DNA of 37,116 bases from Bacteroidota bacterium. GTDB taxonomy: Bacteria; Bacteroidota; Bacteroidia; Chitinophagales; Chitinophagaceae. The notes below the pieces were generated by a model. The model had not been told where the DNA came from and ran no database searches. It was given only the letters and a program-made list of their open reading frames with translations. A program made the translations under genes and the position numbers. The DNA is taken from contig JABDGW010000026.1 of the NCBI GenBank assembly GCA_013285855.1, positions 1 to 37,116 of the forward strand, in the 5' to 3' direction. Below, one piece after another: positions 1-9,431 of the stretch; positions within the stretch are counted from its first letter, which is position 1, and every line of letters begins with the position of its first letter.

Positions 1-1111
1 ATAAGATTTTTTAAGAATGATGGTAAAGGAAATTTTACTTTGGATGCATCTGCTTTTCCAAATAACGGAGTTGATTTAGCTGTTGCCACTGCATACGATT
101 TTGATCATGATGGTGATCTTGACTTGTTTGTTGGCGGAAGAAATGAACCGCGTAATTATGGTGTTAATCCGCGCAGCTATATTTTTCAGAATGATGGTAA
201 AGGCCATTTCACGGATGTTACAAAAACGGTAGCGCCTGAAATTGAAAACATCGGAATGATTACCGGTGCTGTATGGGCAGATGTTACAGCCAACAGCGAT
301 AAAGAATTAATTATTTGCGGCGAATGGATGACACCCAGAATTTTTCAATATAGCAGCAATCAATTCAAAGAAGTAAAAACGAATCTTTCTGATATGTTTG
401 GATGGTGGCGAAGTATAAATGTTGCAGATGTAAATGGTGACGGTAAGCAGGATTTGATATTAGGAAATATTGGTGAAAATTTTTATCTGAATCCAAACAA
501 ACAGAACCCTGTAAAACTTTGGGTGAATGATTTCAATCAAAACGGAAACACAGATAAAATTCTTACACGCACAGTTGATGGAAAAGATGTTCCTGTTTTT
601 CTAAAACATGATATGCAGGATGAAGTGCCGTCAATAAAAAAACAAAACCTGCAACATGCAGACTACGCAAAAAAAAACTATACAGGATTTGTTTTCTCCT
701 GATCTTTTAAGTAAAAGCCTGATAAAACAATTTAATTATCCAAGTTCATGTGTGGCGATTAATAATGGTAATGGGAATTTTACGGTTGACAAATTGCCTG
801 TGTTTGCGCAGGTATCATCCATTAATGCAATTAATTGTACTGATATAAATAATGATGGTAAAATTGATCTGGTAATTGGTGGCAATGAAGATAATTTCTT
901 TCCGCAGTTTGGAAGATTAGATGCAAGCTTTGGAAGCGTTTTAATGAATGATGGAAAAGGAAATTTCACATGCATGGATTGTACAAAATCAGGACTTGCT
1001 GTTCGTGGTGAAATAAAAGATATTAAAGAAATTAATGCTGATAAAAAACGGTATTTATTATTTCTTCGTAATAATGATTTCCCTGTTTTATATTCAATTC
1101 ATAATAATTAA
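1..1111 (+). pseudogene. FG-GAP/VCBS repeat protein, C-terminal part, frameshifted
   Basis: The reading frame is open from the first base of the window, so the start lies upstream. It encodes calcium-binding-type FG-GAP/VCBS repeats with motifs such as DFDHDGDLDLFVGG and DVNGDGKQDLILGN, probably an exported beta-propeller. The frame breaks at a run of nine A (669-677): frame 1 runs into a stop at 700-702, while the second frame continues without interruption to 1111. Removing one A restores a continuous protein that aligns end to end with the C-terminal third of the next gene (matching PSIKK, DYAKK, the NDGKGNF blocks and GRLDASFGSVLMNDG). This is either a true frameshift, a slippage-controlled gene, or a sequencing error in the homopolymer. 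The family assignment is firm; the inactivation is uncertain. Confidence 0.8.
669..677 (+). repeat. A9 homopolymer at the frameshift point
   Basis: Nine consecutive A lie exactly where the upstream FG-GAP gene changes frame. Eight A would read through as D-Y-A-K-K-T-I-Q-D, which matches the paralogue (D-F-A-K-A-S-L-T-D). It marks a slippage or base-calling site. Confidence 0.85.
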
Positions 1112-1135
1112 AAATTAAGACAGGCTTATAGCAGC

Positions 1136-4100
1136 ATGTTTGAATTTATGATGAAGTATAAAAAATATGAGCTTTATATTTTATTGAGCTTTGTATTATG
1201 TGCTGCATGTTCGTCACAAAAAACACCTCCTGCATTTGAAGTACTCAATGCAAAACAAACAGGCTTAAATTTTATTAATAAGCTTACACCTACAAATGAT
1301 TTCAATGTTTTTCACTACATGTATTTCTACAATGGTGCGGGTGTTGCAGCTGGTGATTTTAATAATGATGGATTGATTGATTTATTCTTCGCATCCAACC
1401 AGGGGCAGAATAAATTATATCTCAATACAGGCAATATGCATTTTAAAGATGCAACTGCCGAAGCACATATTCCAAATGATGGCGGATGGAGCACAGGTGT
1501 TTCTGTTGTTGATATAAATAATGACGGCTTGCTTGATCTGTATGTTTGTCGTGTTGGTAAGTATGAAGTTTTAAATAGTCACAACGAATTTTTAATCTGC
1601 AAAGGCATTGATAAAAATGGTGTACCTCAATATGAAGATGAAGCAAAACAATTAGGCATTGATTTTTCCGGCTTCAGCACGCAAGCTGCATTTTTTGATT
1701 ATGATGGTGATGGTGATTTGGATATGTATTTGTTGAATCATTCAATTCATCAGAACGGAACATTTGGCCCAAGGAATATATTGATCAATACACCGAGTGA
1801 TGTTTCAGGAGATCATTTTTTCAGAAATGATAACGGGCATTTTACTGATGTTACAAAACAGGCTGGCATCAACAGTTCTATTCTTGGTTACGGGCTTGGG
1901 CTTTCTGTTGCAGACATCAACATGGATGGCTGGCCTGATGTGTATGTTGGCAATGATTTTCATGAGAAAGATTATTTGTACATCAACAATCATGATGGCA
2001 CTTTTAAAGAAGAGGATTCATCCTGCTTTATGCACACCAGCCAATACACAATGGGTGTTGATGTGGCAGATATTAATAATGATGCATTACCTGAAATTAT
2101 AAGTATGGATATGTTGCCTTCAGACCCCTATATTTTAAAGCGGTCATTGGGTGAAGATGAAAATGATCTTTTTAAACAGAAGATTAAATACGGGTACAGT
2201 TATCAATATACGCGAAACAATCTTCAATACAATCGTGGCAATGGCGCATTTAGCGAAGTTGGATTGTATTCGGGAATTGCAGCAACAGATTGGAGCTGGT
2301 CTCCATTATGGATAGATTTTGACAATGATGGTTTGAAGGATTTATTTATTTCAAACGGAATTCCAAAGCGCCTGAATGATATTGATTACGTTAATTACGT
2401 TTCAAACGACCAGGTGCAAATGGACATACGGCTGAATAATCTTGAATCAAAAGATATGTCATTGATTGATAAATTTCCGGAGATAAAAATCCCAAATAAG
2501 TTTTATAAGAATGATGGCTCGCTTTCATTTACTGATATTGCATCATCTGTAAAAAATGATCAATCAACTTTTTCTAATGGCGCTGTTGCAGCCGATTTTG
2601 ATGGTGATGGCGATTTGGATATTGTTGTGAATAATATTGATGATGAAGCAATGATCTATGAAAATAAATCGAATGATAATAAGCAAAAAGACTTTATTGA
2701 GTTTAAGTTAAAGGGAGCGCCTTATAACGTAAATGCTATCGGTTCAAAACTAATTGTGTTCACAAAAAATAATATAAGAACGTACGAAAAATTTCCTCTG
2801 CATGGTTTTTTATCAAGTGCAGAAGTTCCATTGCATATTGGCTTAAAAAGTGCGAATGTTGATTCAATAATATTGATCTGGCCTGATAATGCTTATCAAA
2901 AAATAAACTGGGAGAACGACACAGGAAAAATTGTTACCGTAAATTATACCACTGGTCTTCCCAAATTTAATTATGATGAGTTAAAACAGTATAACACCAA
3001 TCCTTCAAGGCCTGTTGAAGATATAACAAAGCAGGTTGGTCTTAATTATATGCATAATGAAAATGAGTTTCCTGAGTTTGACCGTGAGCCATTAATTCCG
3101 CACATGAATTCAACTGAAGGTCCGGCACTTGCCATTGCAGATATAAATCATGATGGGTTGGAAGATGTTTTTATCGGTGCATCCAAGCTTGGAAAACCTG
3201 CGGTATTCAATCAAACATTATCAGGAAAATTTGTAAAGATCAATGTGCCTTCTTTAGATAAAGACAGCATGTATGAAGATGTGGATGCCTGTTGGGCCGA
3301 TGTAAACAAGGACAATAATCCTGACTTAATTATTGCAAGCGGCGGCAATGAATATTACGGCACTGATTCTAATTTATTGCCGCGTGTTTATTTAAATGAT
3401 GGCAAAGGAAATTTTGTGCGTAAATATGATGCTTTCTCCAATATTTATTCAACGCAGTCATGTGTTGTTCCTTATGATTTTAATGGTGATGGTCATATTG
3501 ATTTATTTATTGGCAGCCGGGTTGTTCCTTTTCATTATGGTGATATTCCGCAATCTTATTTATTAATGAATGATGGAACAGGTAAGTTTAAAGATGTAGC
3601 CAATCAATATGCAAAAGACTTATCGAATGTTGGGATGGTTACCAATGCAGTTTGGTATGATATAGATAAAGATGGTGATAAAGATTTGATTATATCACTT
3701 GAATGGGATGGTATTATTGCCTTCATAAATGATCACGGGCATTTCACAAAAAAATATTTAACTGATAAAAAAGGCTGGTGGAATTTTGTAATGCCTTATG
3801 ATATAGATAACGATGGTGATATAGATTTAATTGCAGGAAATTTAGGATTGAACAGCCGTTTAAAAGCAAGCGATACGCAACCTGTGCGTTTGTACATCAA
3901 CGATTTTGATGATAACGGTAACAAAGAACAAATACTTACTTATTATCTCAATGGCAAAGAAATTCCCTTTGCAAATAAGGATGAGTTGCAAAAGCAAATG
4001 CCATCACTAAAAAAGAAATACTTGTATGCAGGTGACTTTGCGAAAGCTTCTTTAACGGATATTTTTACTGAGGGAAAATTGAAATCGTCAACCACATTAA

Positions 4101-4489
4101 CTGCCAACTGGTTTTATAATACCATTTTTATAAATGATGGAAAAATGAATTTCAAGGCAGTTCCAATGCCTATGCAGGCGCAGCTTTCGCCATATAAAAC
4201 TGCAACAGTTGTTGATGCCAATAACGATAATCTCCCTGATATATTATTAGATGGAAATTTTTATGATAACAACATACAAATGGGAAGATATGATGCTGAT
4301 TACGGAACCATCTTATTGAATAAAGGCAATGATAATTTTGTTGCGACAACTTTAAATGGTTTAACTATAAAAGGGCAGGTGCGTTCAATAAGACCGATAA
4401 AACTGGCTAACAATACGCAGGCATTTGTATTAGCAAGAAATAATGATAGCACATTGGTAATTGAATTTAAAGATTCGCTGAAACATTAA
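1136..4489 (+). CDS. FG-GAP/VCBS repeat lipoprotein with ASPIC/UnbV domain (CRTAC1-like)
   Basis: A large exported protein (1117 aa) with a lipoprotein signal: a hydrophobic stretch followed by LCAAC, with lipidated Cys about residue 25. The N-terminal half carries FG-GAP/VCBS repeats with Asp-rich calcium loops (DFNNDGLIDLFFAS, DINNDGLLDLYV, DYDGDGDLDMYLLN). An ASPIC/UnbV-type domain follows at about 530-615 (GSKLIVF...LHIGL...DSIILIWPD), then a second set of FG-GAP repeats runs to the C-terminus. Such proteins are common beside SusC/SusD-type genes in Bacteroidota; their exact role is not established, though surface glycan or adhesion functions are often proposed. It lies 24 bases after the frameshifted paralogue and was probably co-transcribed with it. 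ATG codons at 1148 and 1151 give a more usual short lipoprotein leader and may be the real start. Confidence 0.9.
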   Translation: MFEFMMKYKKYELYILLSFVLCAACSSQKTPPAFEVLNAKQTGLNFINKLTPTNDFNVFHYMYFYNGAGVAAGDFNNDGLIDLFFASNQGQNKLYLNTGNMHFKDATAEAHIPNDGGWSTGVSVVDINNDGLLDLYVCRVGKYEVLNSHNEFLICKGIDKNGVPQYEDEAKQLGIDFSGFSTQAAFFDYDGDGDLDMYLLNHSIHQNGTFGPRNILINTPSDVSGDHFFRNDNGHFTDVTKQAGINSSILGYGLGLSVADINMDGWPDVYVGNDFHEKDYLYINNHDGTFKEEDSSCFMHTSQYTMGVDVADINNDALPEIISMDMLPSDPYILKRSLGEDENDLFKQKIKYGYSYQYTRNNLQYNRGNGAFSEVGLYSGIAATDWSWSPLWIDFDNDGLKDLFISNGIPKRLNDIDYVNYVSNDQVQMDIRLNNLESKDMSLIDKFPEIKIPNKFYKNDGSLSFTDIASSVKNDQSTFSNGAVAADFDGDGDLDIVVNNIDDEAMIYENKSNDNKQKDFIEFKLKGAPYNVNAIGSKLIVFTKNNIRTYEKFPLHGFLSSAEVPLHIGLKSANVDSIILIWPDNAYQKINWENDTGKIVTVNYTTGLPKFNYDELKQYNTNPSRPVEDITKQVGLNYMHNENEFPEFDREPLIPHMNSTEGPALAIADINHDGLEDVFIGASKLGKPAVFNQTLSGKFVKINVPSLDKDSMYEDVDACWADVNKDNNPDLIIASGGNEYYGTDSNLLPRVYLNDGKGNFVRKYDAFSNIYSTQSCVVPYDFNGDGHIDLFIGSRVVPFHYGDIPQSYLLMNDGTGKFKDVANQYAKDLSNVGMVTNAVWYDIDKDGDKDLIISLEWDGIIAFINDHGHFTKKYLTDKKGWWNFVMPYDIDNDGDIDLIAGNLGLNSRLKASDTQPVRLYINDFDDNGNKEQILTYYLNGKEIPFANKDELQKQMPSLKKKYLYAGDFAKASLTDIFTEGKLKSSTTLTANWFYNTIFINDGKMNFKAVPMPMQAQLSPYKTATVVDANNDNLPDILLDGNFYDNNIQMGRYDADYGTILLNKGNDNFVATTLNGLTIKGQVRSIRPIKLANNTQAFVLARNNDSTLVIEFKDSLKH

Positions 4490-4517
4490 CCCGTTATTAC
4501 TTCTTTTCATTGTAAAA

Positions 4518-7112
4518 TCACTTCAGCAGGTTTTTTATTTCATTCAATCTCATCAATGCTTCAACAGGAGTTAAACGATTGATATCAATAGTTGAAAGCA
4601 ATTCTCTTATCGATGAAAATGTTGCAGAGTGTTCATCAAAAATAGAAAGCTGCAATTGCGGCGCTGCAATTTTTTGTATGTTGGCTTGATGACTGCCATC
4701 TTGTTTTGCTTCAAGTTGTTTCAAAACATCATTGGCACGATCAATTAATTGAGGTGGCATACCAGCCATCTTTGCTACATGAATGCCAAAACTATGTATG
4801 CTTCCACCAGGCGCAAGCTTGCGTAAAAAAATAATCTTATTACCCACTTCTTTATTGGTTACATGAAAATTTTTTATACGCTGAAATTTGTTTTCAAGTT
4901 CGTTTAATTCATGGTAATGCGTGGCAAATAAAGTTTTCGGAGTGCATGAGGAATTATGTAAAAACTCGGCAATACTCCATGCAATTGAAATACCATCATA
5001 AGTAGAAGTGCCGCGACCAATTTCATCCAGCAAAATCAAACTGCGCTGTGAAATATTATTGATGATGCTTGCTGTTTCATTCATCTCCACCATAAACGTG
5101 CTTTCTCCGCCGCTTAAATTATCACTCGCACCAACACGTGTAAATATTTTATCTGTTAAAGGAATACGTGCTTCATCAGCCGGAACAAAACTACCCATAT
5201 GTGCAAGCAAAGTGATCAATGCAGTTTGACGGAGCAATGCGCTTTTACCGCTCATGTTAGGGCCGGTAAGAATGATGATTTGTTGAGAAGAAGGGTCAAG
5301 CAAAATATCATTGGATATATATTGTTCACCCGCAGGTAGATTGCGTTCAATAACCGGATGACGGCTTGCTTTTAATTCTAACTCACAACCTTCATGCAAT
5401 TGTGGTTTTTTATAATTATACTGAATAGCATTTTGTGCAAAGCAACATAAGCAATCAAGTATAGCAAGCACACTTCCGTTATTTTGAATGGGCGCAATAA
5501 AATCCTGCAATTCGGTTAAAAGCTTATCATACAACTCCGCTTCAAGCTGTAAAATTTTATCTTCTGCACCTGTAATTTTTTCTTCGTATTCTTTTAATTC
5601 AGCCGTTATATAACGTTCCGCATTGGCAAGCGTTTGCTTTCGCATCCATGCAGCAGGCACTTTTGCTTTGTGTGAATTGGTTACTTCTAAATAATAACCA
5701 AACACATTATTAAAACCAATTTTTAAAGTAGTAATGCCGGTTTGTTCAGCTTCTCTTTGCTGAATATTTATAAGGAATTGTTTGCCGCCGCTTGCAATCT
5801 CCCGCAACTCATCCAAATCTTTGTTGACACCTTTTTTTATAACGCCGCCTTTATTTATGGCAACAGGTGGCGCGTCTGTTATTTCATTAAAAATTTTTTC
5901 TGAAATATAATTGCATGGGTTGAGCGTGGCTGCTAATCTCTTTAAATATTCATTGGTTGATGATGCGCAGGATTTTTTTATTTGCACTGTATATTGCAAA
6001 CCTTTCGCAAGATGCACTACATCTCTCGGGTTAATTTTTTTTGAAGGAATTTTACTCACTAATCTTTCAACATCGCCGCATTGTTTTATTAGTTGATGCA
6101 ATTGTTTGCGCAGGTCTGTTTGCAGAATTAAATATTCAACAGCATTCAATCTTTCATTGATCTTATTTAAATCTTTTAATGGCAATAACAACCAACGTTT
6201 TAATAAACGTGCACCCATCGGGCTTAACGTGTTATCCAAAACTTTTAATAAACTGTTTTGCTGTTCGCCTGAGTTTAATAATTCTAGATTGCGGATAGTG
6301 AAGCGATCCATCCATAAATAATCTTCTTTCTCTAAGCGCTGAATATTTGTGATATGCTGAAGATTGGGATGCTCGGTTTCTTTTAAATAATGAAGAACAG
6401 AACCTGCTGCAATTATTCCGCAATGCAGGTTTTCAATTCCAAAACCTTTTAATGAATGCGTTTGAAAATGCTTCAGCAGATTTTCTGTGGCGAAGGCCTC
6501 ATCAAAGATCCATGCATCAAGCGTGTAGGTATAAAATTTGGTTCCGAATTTCTCTTTAAATATTTTTTGATTGCTGCGCTGATAAATTACCTCAGCTGGT
6601 TTTAGCGTTTGTAATAATTTATCAGCATATTCCTGGTTGCCTTCAGCCACAAAAAATTCACCTGTTGATATGTCAAGAAAAGCCAAACCAAAAACATCAG
6701 CATTTGTAAAATGAATGCCTGCTAAAAAATTATTGCTGTTTAATTCAAGCAGCTTATCATTGGTAGCAATACCCGGTGTTACCAGTTCTGTTACGCCACG
6801 CTTAACAATTCCTTTTGCAAGCTTAGGGTCTTCCAACTGATCGCAAATTGCAACGCGGTAACCTGCTTTCACCAGCTTGTGTAAATAAGTATCTAATGCA
6901 TGATGCGGAAAACCGGCAAGTTCACTCGCAGTTGCCGAGCCATTGTTTCTTTTGGTTAATGTAATGCCCAAAACCTGCGAAGTAGTTATAGCATCGCTGC
7001 CGAAAGTTTCATAAAAATCGCCCACGCGGAATAGCAAAATGGCATCAGGATATTTTTGCTTGATAGCCTTATGCTGTTGCATTAAAGGAGTATCGTCAGA
7101 TGCTTTCGCCAT
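4518..7112 (-). CDS. mutS: DNA mismatch repair protein MutS
   Basis: MutS recognises mispairs and small loops and recruits MutL. From the chosen start the protein is 864 aa, normal for MutS1. Visible features: the mismatch-reading Phe-x-Glu motif in GDFYETFG (F33, E35), connector and lever domains, Walker A GPNMSGKS at 617-624 (the usual second Gly of GPNMGGKS is Ser here), Walker B LILLDEIGRGTSTYDG, the ATPase His loop in LFATHYHEL, and a C-terminal helical tail. The frame is open 22 codons further upstream to an ATG at 7178, but MAKASDDTPLMQQ begins where family members begin. It converges on the FG-GAP gene with 28 bases between the stops. No mutL is present in this window. Confidence 0.97.
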   Translation of the reverse strand: MAKASDDTPLMQQHKAIKQKYPDAILLFRVGDFYETFGSDAITTSQVLGITLTKRNNGSATASELAGFPHHALDTYLHKLVKAGYRVAICDQLEDPKLAKGIVKRGVTELVTPGIATNDKLLELNSNNFLAGIHFTNADVFGLAFLDISTGEFFVAEGNQEYADKLLQTLKPAEVIYQRSNQKIFKEKFGTKFYTYTLDAWIFDEAFATENLLKHFQTHSLKGFGIENLHCGIIAAGSVLHYLKETEHPNLQHITNIQRLEKEDYLWMDRFTIRNLELLNSGEQQNSLLKVLDNTLSPMGARLLKRWLLLPLKDLNKINERLNAVEYLILQTDLRKQLHQLIKQCGDVERLVSKIPSKKINPRDVVHLAKGLQYTVQIKKSCASSTNEYLKRLAATLNPCNYISEKIFNEITDAPPVAINKGGVIKKGVNKDLDELREIASGGKQFLINIQQREAEQTGITTLKIGFNNVFGYYLEVTNSHKAKVPAAWMRKQTLANAERYITAELKEYEEKITGAEDKILQLEAELYDKLLTELQDFIAPIQNNGSVLAILDCLCCFAQNAIQYNYKKPQLHEGCELELKASRHPVIERNLPAGEQYISNDILLDPSSQQIIILTGPNMSGKSALLRQTALITLLAHMGSFVPADEARIPLTDKIFTRVGASDNLSGGESTFMVEMNETASIINNISQRSLILLDEIGRGTSTYDGISIAWSIAEFLHNSSCTPKTLFATHYHELNELENKFQRIKNFHVTNKEVGNKIIFLRKLAPGGSIHSFGIHVAKMAGMPPQLIDRANDVLKQLEAKQDGSHQANIQKIAAPQLQLSIFDEHSATFSSIRELLSTIDINRLTPVEALMRLNEIKNLLK

Positions 7113-7517
7113 TAAAGCAAATATAGTTTTACGAATGAATGTTTCTTTAATGAAGGAATCAATTGGGGATAAATGCAAAGCAATATTGAAGAAATAACAT
7201 CAGCGAACGTTTAAACACATTCACGAATAAAATTAATCTGTTCACCAATTCCCGGATTTAAATAAGTAATCATCAGCGTAATTTTATTATCACTAACAAT
7301 ATAACCAACTAATATGTTATTGTAAATATTAAACGTGCTAAAACTAACTGCTTAAAATCATTTCATAACTCAAATAAAATTAACCGTGTTATTAATCAAT
7401 CGTTGATAAAAAAATTTTCTGCGCAATTGATCTTTTTAACACCGCTGTTATAACCGAAGCCGAATTTTTCTTTCTTAAAGTTATGATGTAAAAACTTTCT
7501 TCATTAATATATGCTAT
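7113..7517. other. Intergenic gap between mutS and the GH5-like gene
   Basis: About 405 bases of AT-rich sequence between divergent genes; it must hold both promoters. I see no tRNA-like or repeat structure. On the reverse strand an open stretch of 47 codons ends in TAA at 7211-7213 and is bounded upstream by a stop at 7352-7354. Its translation looks protein-like (contains YLNPGIGEQINF) but there is no usable start codon near its beginning. It could be a gene remnant or chance in AT-rich DNA. Confidence 0.4.
7118..7125 (-). promoter_or_regulatory. Possible -7 box of mutS (TATATTTG)
   Basis: On the reverse strand this reads TATATTTG, an exact match to the Bacteroidota -7 consensus TAnnTTTG. 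It ends only five bases before the mutS ATG, so it would give a near-leaderless transcript. No good -33 TTTG was seen, so it may be chance. Confidence 0.2.
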
Positions 7518-8645
7518 ATGAAATGTCTTTCAAATTTTACGTTAAACCAGAAGATTTGCTCAGGTAAAGGGCATCGCTGGTGCAGTCATAAAGCTTATGA
7601 ATGGTATGAAAATAATGGCTGGATCACAGGCTGCAACTACATACCGGCAACTGCTATTAATCAACTGGAAATGTGGCAACCTGAAACTTTTGACATTGAA
7701 TGTATTGATAAAGAGTTAAGCTGGGCTCAAGACCTCGGCTTTAATACCATTCGTGTTTTTCTGCATCATTTATTATGGGAAGAAGATAATGTTGGTTTTA
7801 TTAACCGCATAGACCAATTTCTTGCAGTGGCAAATAAATACAATATTAAAACGATGTTCGTTTTATTTGATGCTGTATGGAATCCTTATCCTAAGCCAGG
7901 CAAACAACCTGAACCAAAAACGAACGTGCATAATTCAGGATGGGTGCAATGCCCTGGTGCTGATGTTTTAAAAAACACAAATGGATATGATGCTTTGCGC
8001 AGTTATGTTGAAGGCGTGGTTGGGAATTTTAAAAATGATGACAGGATACTTTTATGGGACTTATTTAATGAGCCGGATAATACAAACAGTGGCAGTTACA
8101 AAGATGATAGTTATGGTATGCAAAAAGCAGAGCTTGCTATGTTACTGTTAGAAAAAACTTTTAACTGGGTTAGAGCGCTGAATCCTCAACAGCCTTTAAC
8201 TGCTGCGCCGTGGAAAGATGACTGGACTGATGCTTCCACGATCTCTGCGATTGATAATTATATGTTTGCTAATTCTGATGTAATAAGTTTTCACAGCTAT
8301 GAAAATAAATATGACCTTGAAAAAAGAATTCAATGCTTACAACGGTACAACCGCCCGCTATTGTGTACAGAATATATGGCGCGGCATTTAGGAAGCACTT
8401 TCCAGGAAATATTGCCTTTGATGAAAAGATATAATGTAGGCGCTTTAAACTGGGGATTGGTGGCAGGTAAAACACAAACGCATTGTCCATGGGATTCCTG
8501 GAATACCAATTATGAAAGAGAGCCTGAAATATGGTTTCATGATATTTTCCGTTCTACAGGTGAGCCGTTTGATAAAGACGAAGTGGAGTTTATTAAAAAC
8601 CTGCTTAAGCAAAAAGAAATTATACAATATCAAAAAGTGGCGTAG
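7518..8645 (+). CDS. GH5-like (clan GH-A) glycoside hydrolase
   Basis: A 375-aa TIM-barrel glycosidase of the cellulase/mannanase type, often annotated as 1,4-beta-xylanase in Bacteroidota. The acid/base Glu sits in LWDLFNEPDN (E185) and the likely nucleophile in LLCTEYMAR (E285), the usual beta-4 and beta-7 positions of clan GH-A. The block GCNYIPATAINQLEMWQ near residue 39 and the C-terminal LNWGLVAGKTQTHCPWDSW are characteristic of this subgroup. No convincing signal peptide follows the chosen ATG, whereas many relatives are exported, so either it is cytoplasmic or the export signal is lost. Substrate cannot be told from sequence. It stands alone, converging on the L,D-transpeptidase gene across an inverted repeat. 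Confidence 0.82.
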   Translation: MKCLSNFTLNQKICSGKGHRWCSHKAYEWYENNGWITGCNYIPATAINQLEMWQPETFDIECIDKELSWAQDLGFNTIRVFLHHLLWEEDNVGFINRIDQFLAVANKYNIKTMFVLFDAVWNPYPKPGKQPEPKTNVHNSGWVQCPGADVLKNTNGYDALRSYVEGVVGNFKNDDRILLWDLFNEPDNTNSGSYKDDSYGMQKAELAMLLLEKTFNWVRALNPQQPLTAAPWKDDWTDASTISAIDNYMFANSDVISFHSYENKYDLEKRIQCLQRYNRPLLCTEYMARHLGSTFQEILPLMKRYNVGALNWGLVAGKTQTHCPWDSWNTNYEREPEIWFHDIFRSTGEPFDKDEVEFIKNLLKQKEIIQYQKVA

Positions 8646-8666
8646 AAAACTTGTTTTGTTTTTATT

Positions 8667-8725
8667 AAACCTGACAGGGTTGCTTTTTAGATTTACAATT
8701 ACACAACCATAAACCTGTCAGGTTT
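8667..8725. terminator. Inverted repeat pair between convergent genes (likely bidirectional terminator)
   Basis: Two 15-base near-palindromes, AAACCTGACAGGGTT (8667-8681) and AAACCTGTCAGGTTT (8711-8725), are inverted copies of each other with one mismatch. They can form a long hairpin across 29 bases, or two small ones. They fill the 79-base gap between convergent stop codons. The second copy touches the stop codon of the L,D-transpeptidase gene. T-rich flanks on both strands fit a terminator; the word also resembles a dispersed repeat. Confidence 0.55.
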
Positions 8726-9423
8726 TAATTTTCAACTGTTTGTAATAAAACGGGGTTCTTCTTTTTATTCAGCCAATAGATCAGCTTTAAAATATTTTCT
8801 TTTGACATAGCAGTACAGCCAGCTGTACCTGAATTTTCATTACGCCATACATGCAAAAAAATACAGGAGCCATTACCTGCAATAACAGGATCGCTGTTAT
8901 ATAAAACCCAAACACCATATTCATATAAACTGTCATTGCGTTTCATGTATTCAAAACTGTTGTAATTATATTTTGCTGTATCAGCAACTATCAATGTATT
9001 GTAATAAGTTGAAGCTGCATCATCAACACAATAGAAATTAGTATCCACCTGTACAAAAGGCATGTGCAGTTTCTTTAAATTATGATAACTGAAAACAGAA
9101 CCGAGTTTAAAAATTCCTGCGGGAGATTTGCCATCGCCTTCATGTTTTACAGGCATTGAATCATTAAAAATAATTTTTGATGTTGCATCTTTTGCCAAAC
9201 CGTTTTTGCCAACAACAACTGCGAATGAATCAACAAACTTCAATCTTTTACGAGTGTTTCTTCTTTCATATAAAAACATAGTTCCTTTTATAGAATTTTG
9301 GGAGGATGTTTTTACAAATACAACCTGATTGTTGTGCTGTAAATTGTTGTTGAAAGAAGTAATGGATTGAGCATAAGATGAAGAAATAATTGTTGAAAGC
9401 AATATGAAGAAGAAAATTTTCAT
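8725..9423 (-). CDS. L,D-transpeptidase-like (YkuD/COG3786) secreted protein
   Basis: A 232-aa exported protein with a signal peptide of about 18 residues (hydrophobic FFFILLSTII, cleavage near SYA-Q). The YkuD-type catalytic motif is visible as LHVWRNENSGTAGCTAM, with His191 and the nucleophile Cys203. The upstream block GDGKSPAGIFKLG is typical of this family. L,D-transpeptidases form 3-3 peptidoglycan cross-links or attach proteins to peptidoglycan in the periplasm; the GTAGC subgroup is less well characterised, so the activity is inferred. It is the last gene of a tight operon: eight bases after the membrane protein gene and downstream of tdk. Confidence 0.85.
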   Translation of the reverse strand: MKIFFFILLSTIISSSYAQSITSFNNNLQHNNQVVFVKTSSQNSIKGTMFLYERRNTRKRLKFVDSFAVVVGKNGLAKDATSKIIFNDSMPVKHEGDGKSPAGIFKLGSVFSYHNLKKLHMPFVQVDTNFYCVDDAASTYYNTLIVADTAKYNYNSFEYMKRNDSLYEYGVWVLYNSDPVIAGNGSCIFLHVWRNENSGTAGCTAMSKENILKLIYWLNKKKNPVLLQTVEN

Positions 9424-9431
9424 TAATAAGT

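Noticed and set aside
1797-2102. 101-codon open frame inside the FG-GAP gene
   Set aside because: Out-of-frame shadow of a gene with strong in-frame repeats; Met/Leu/Ile-rich translation with no domain.
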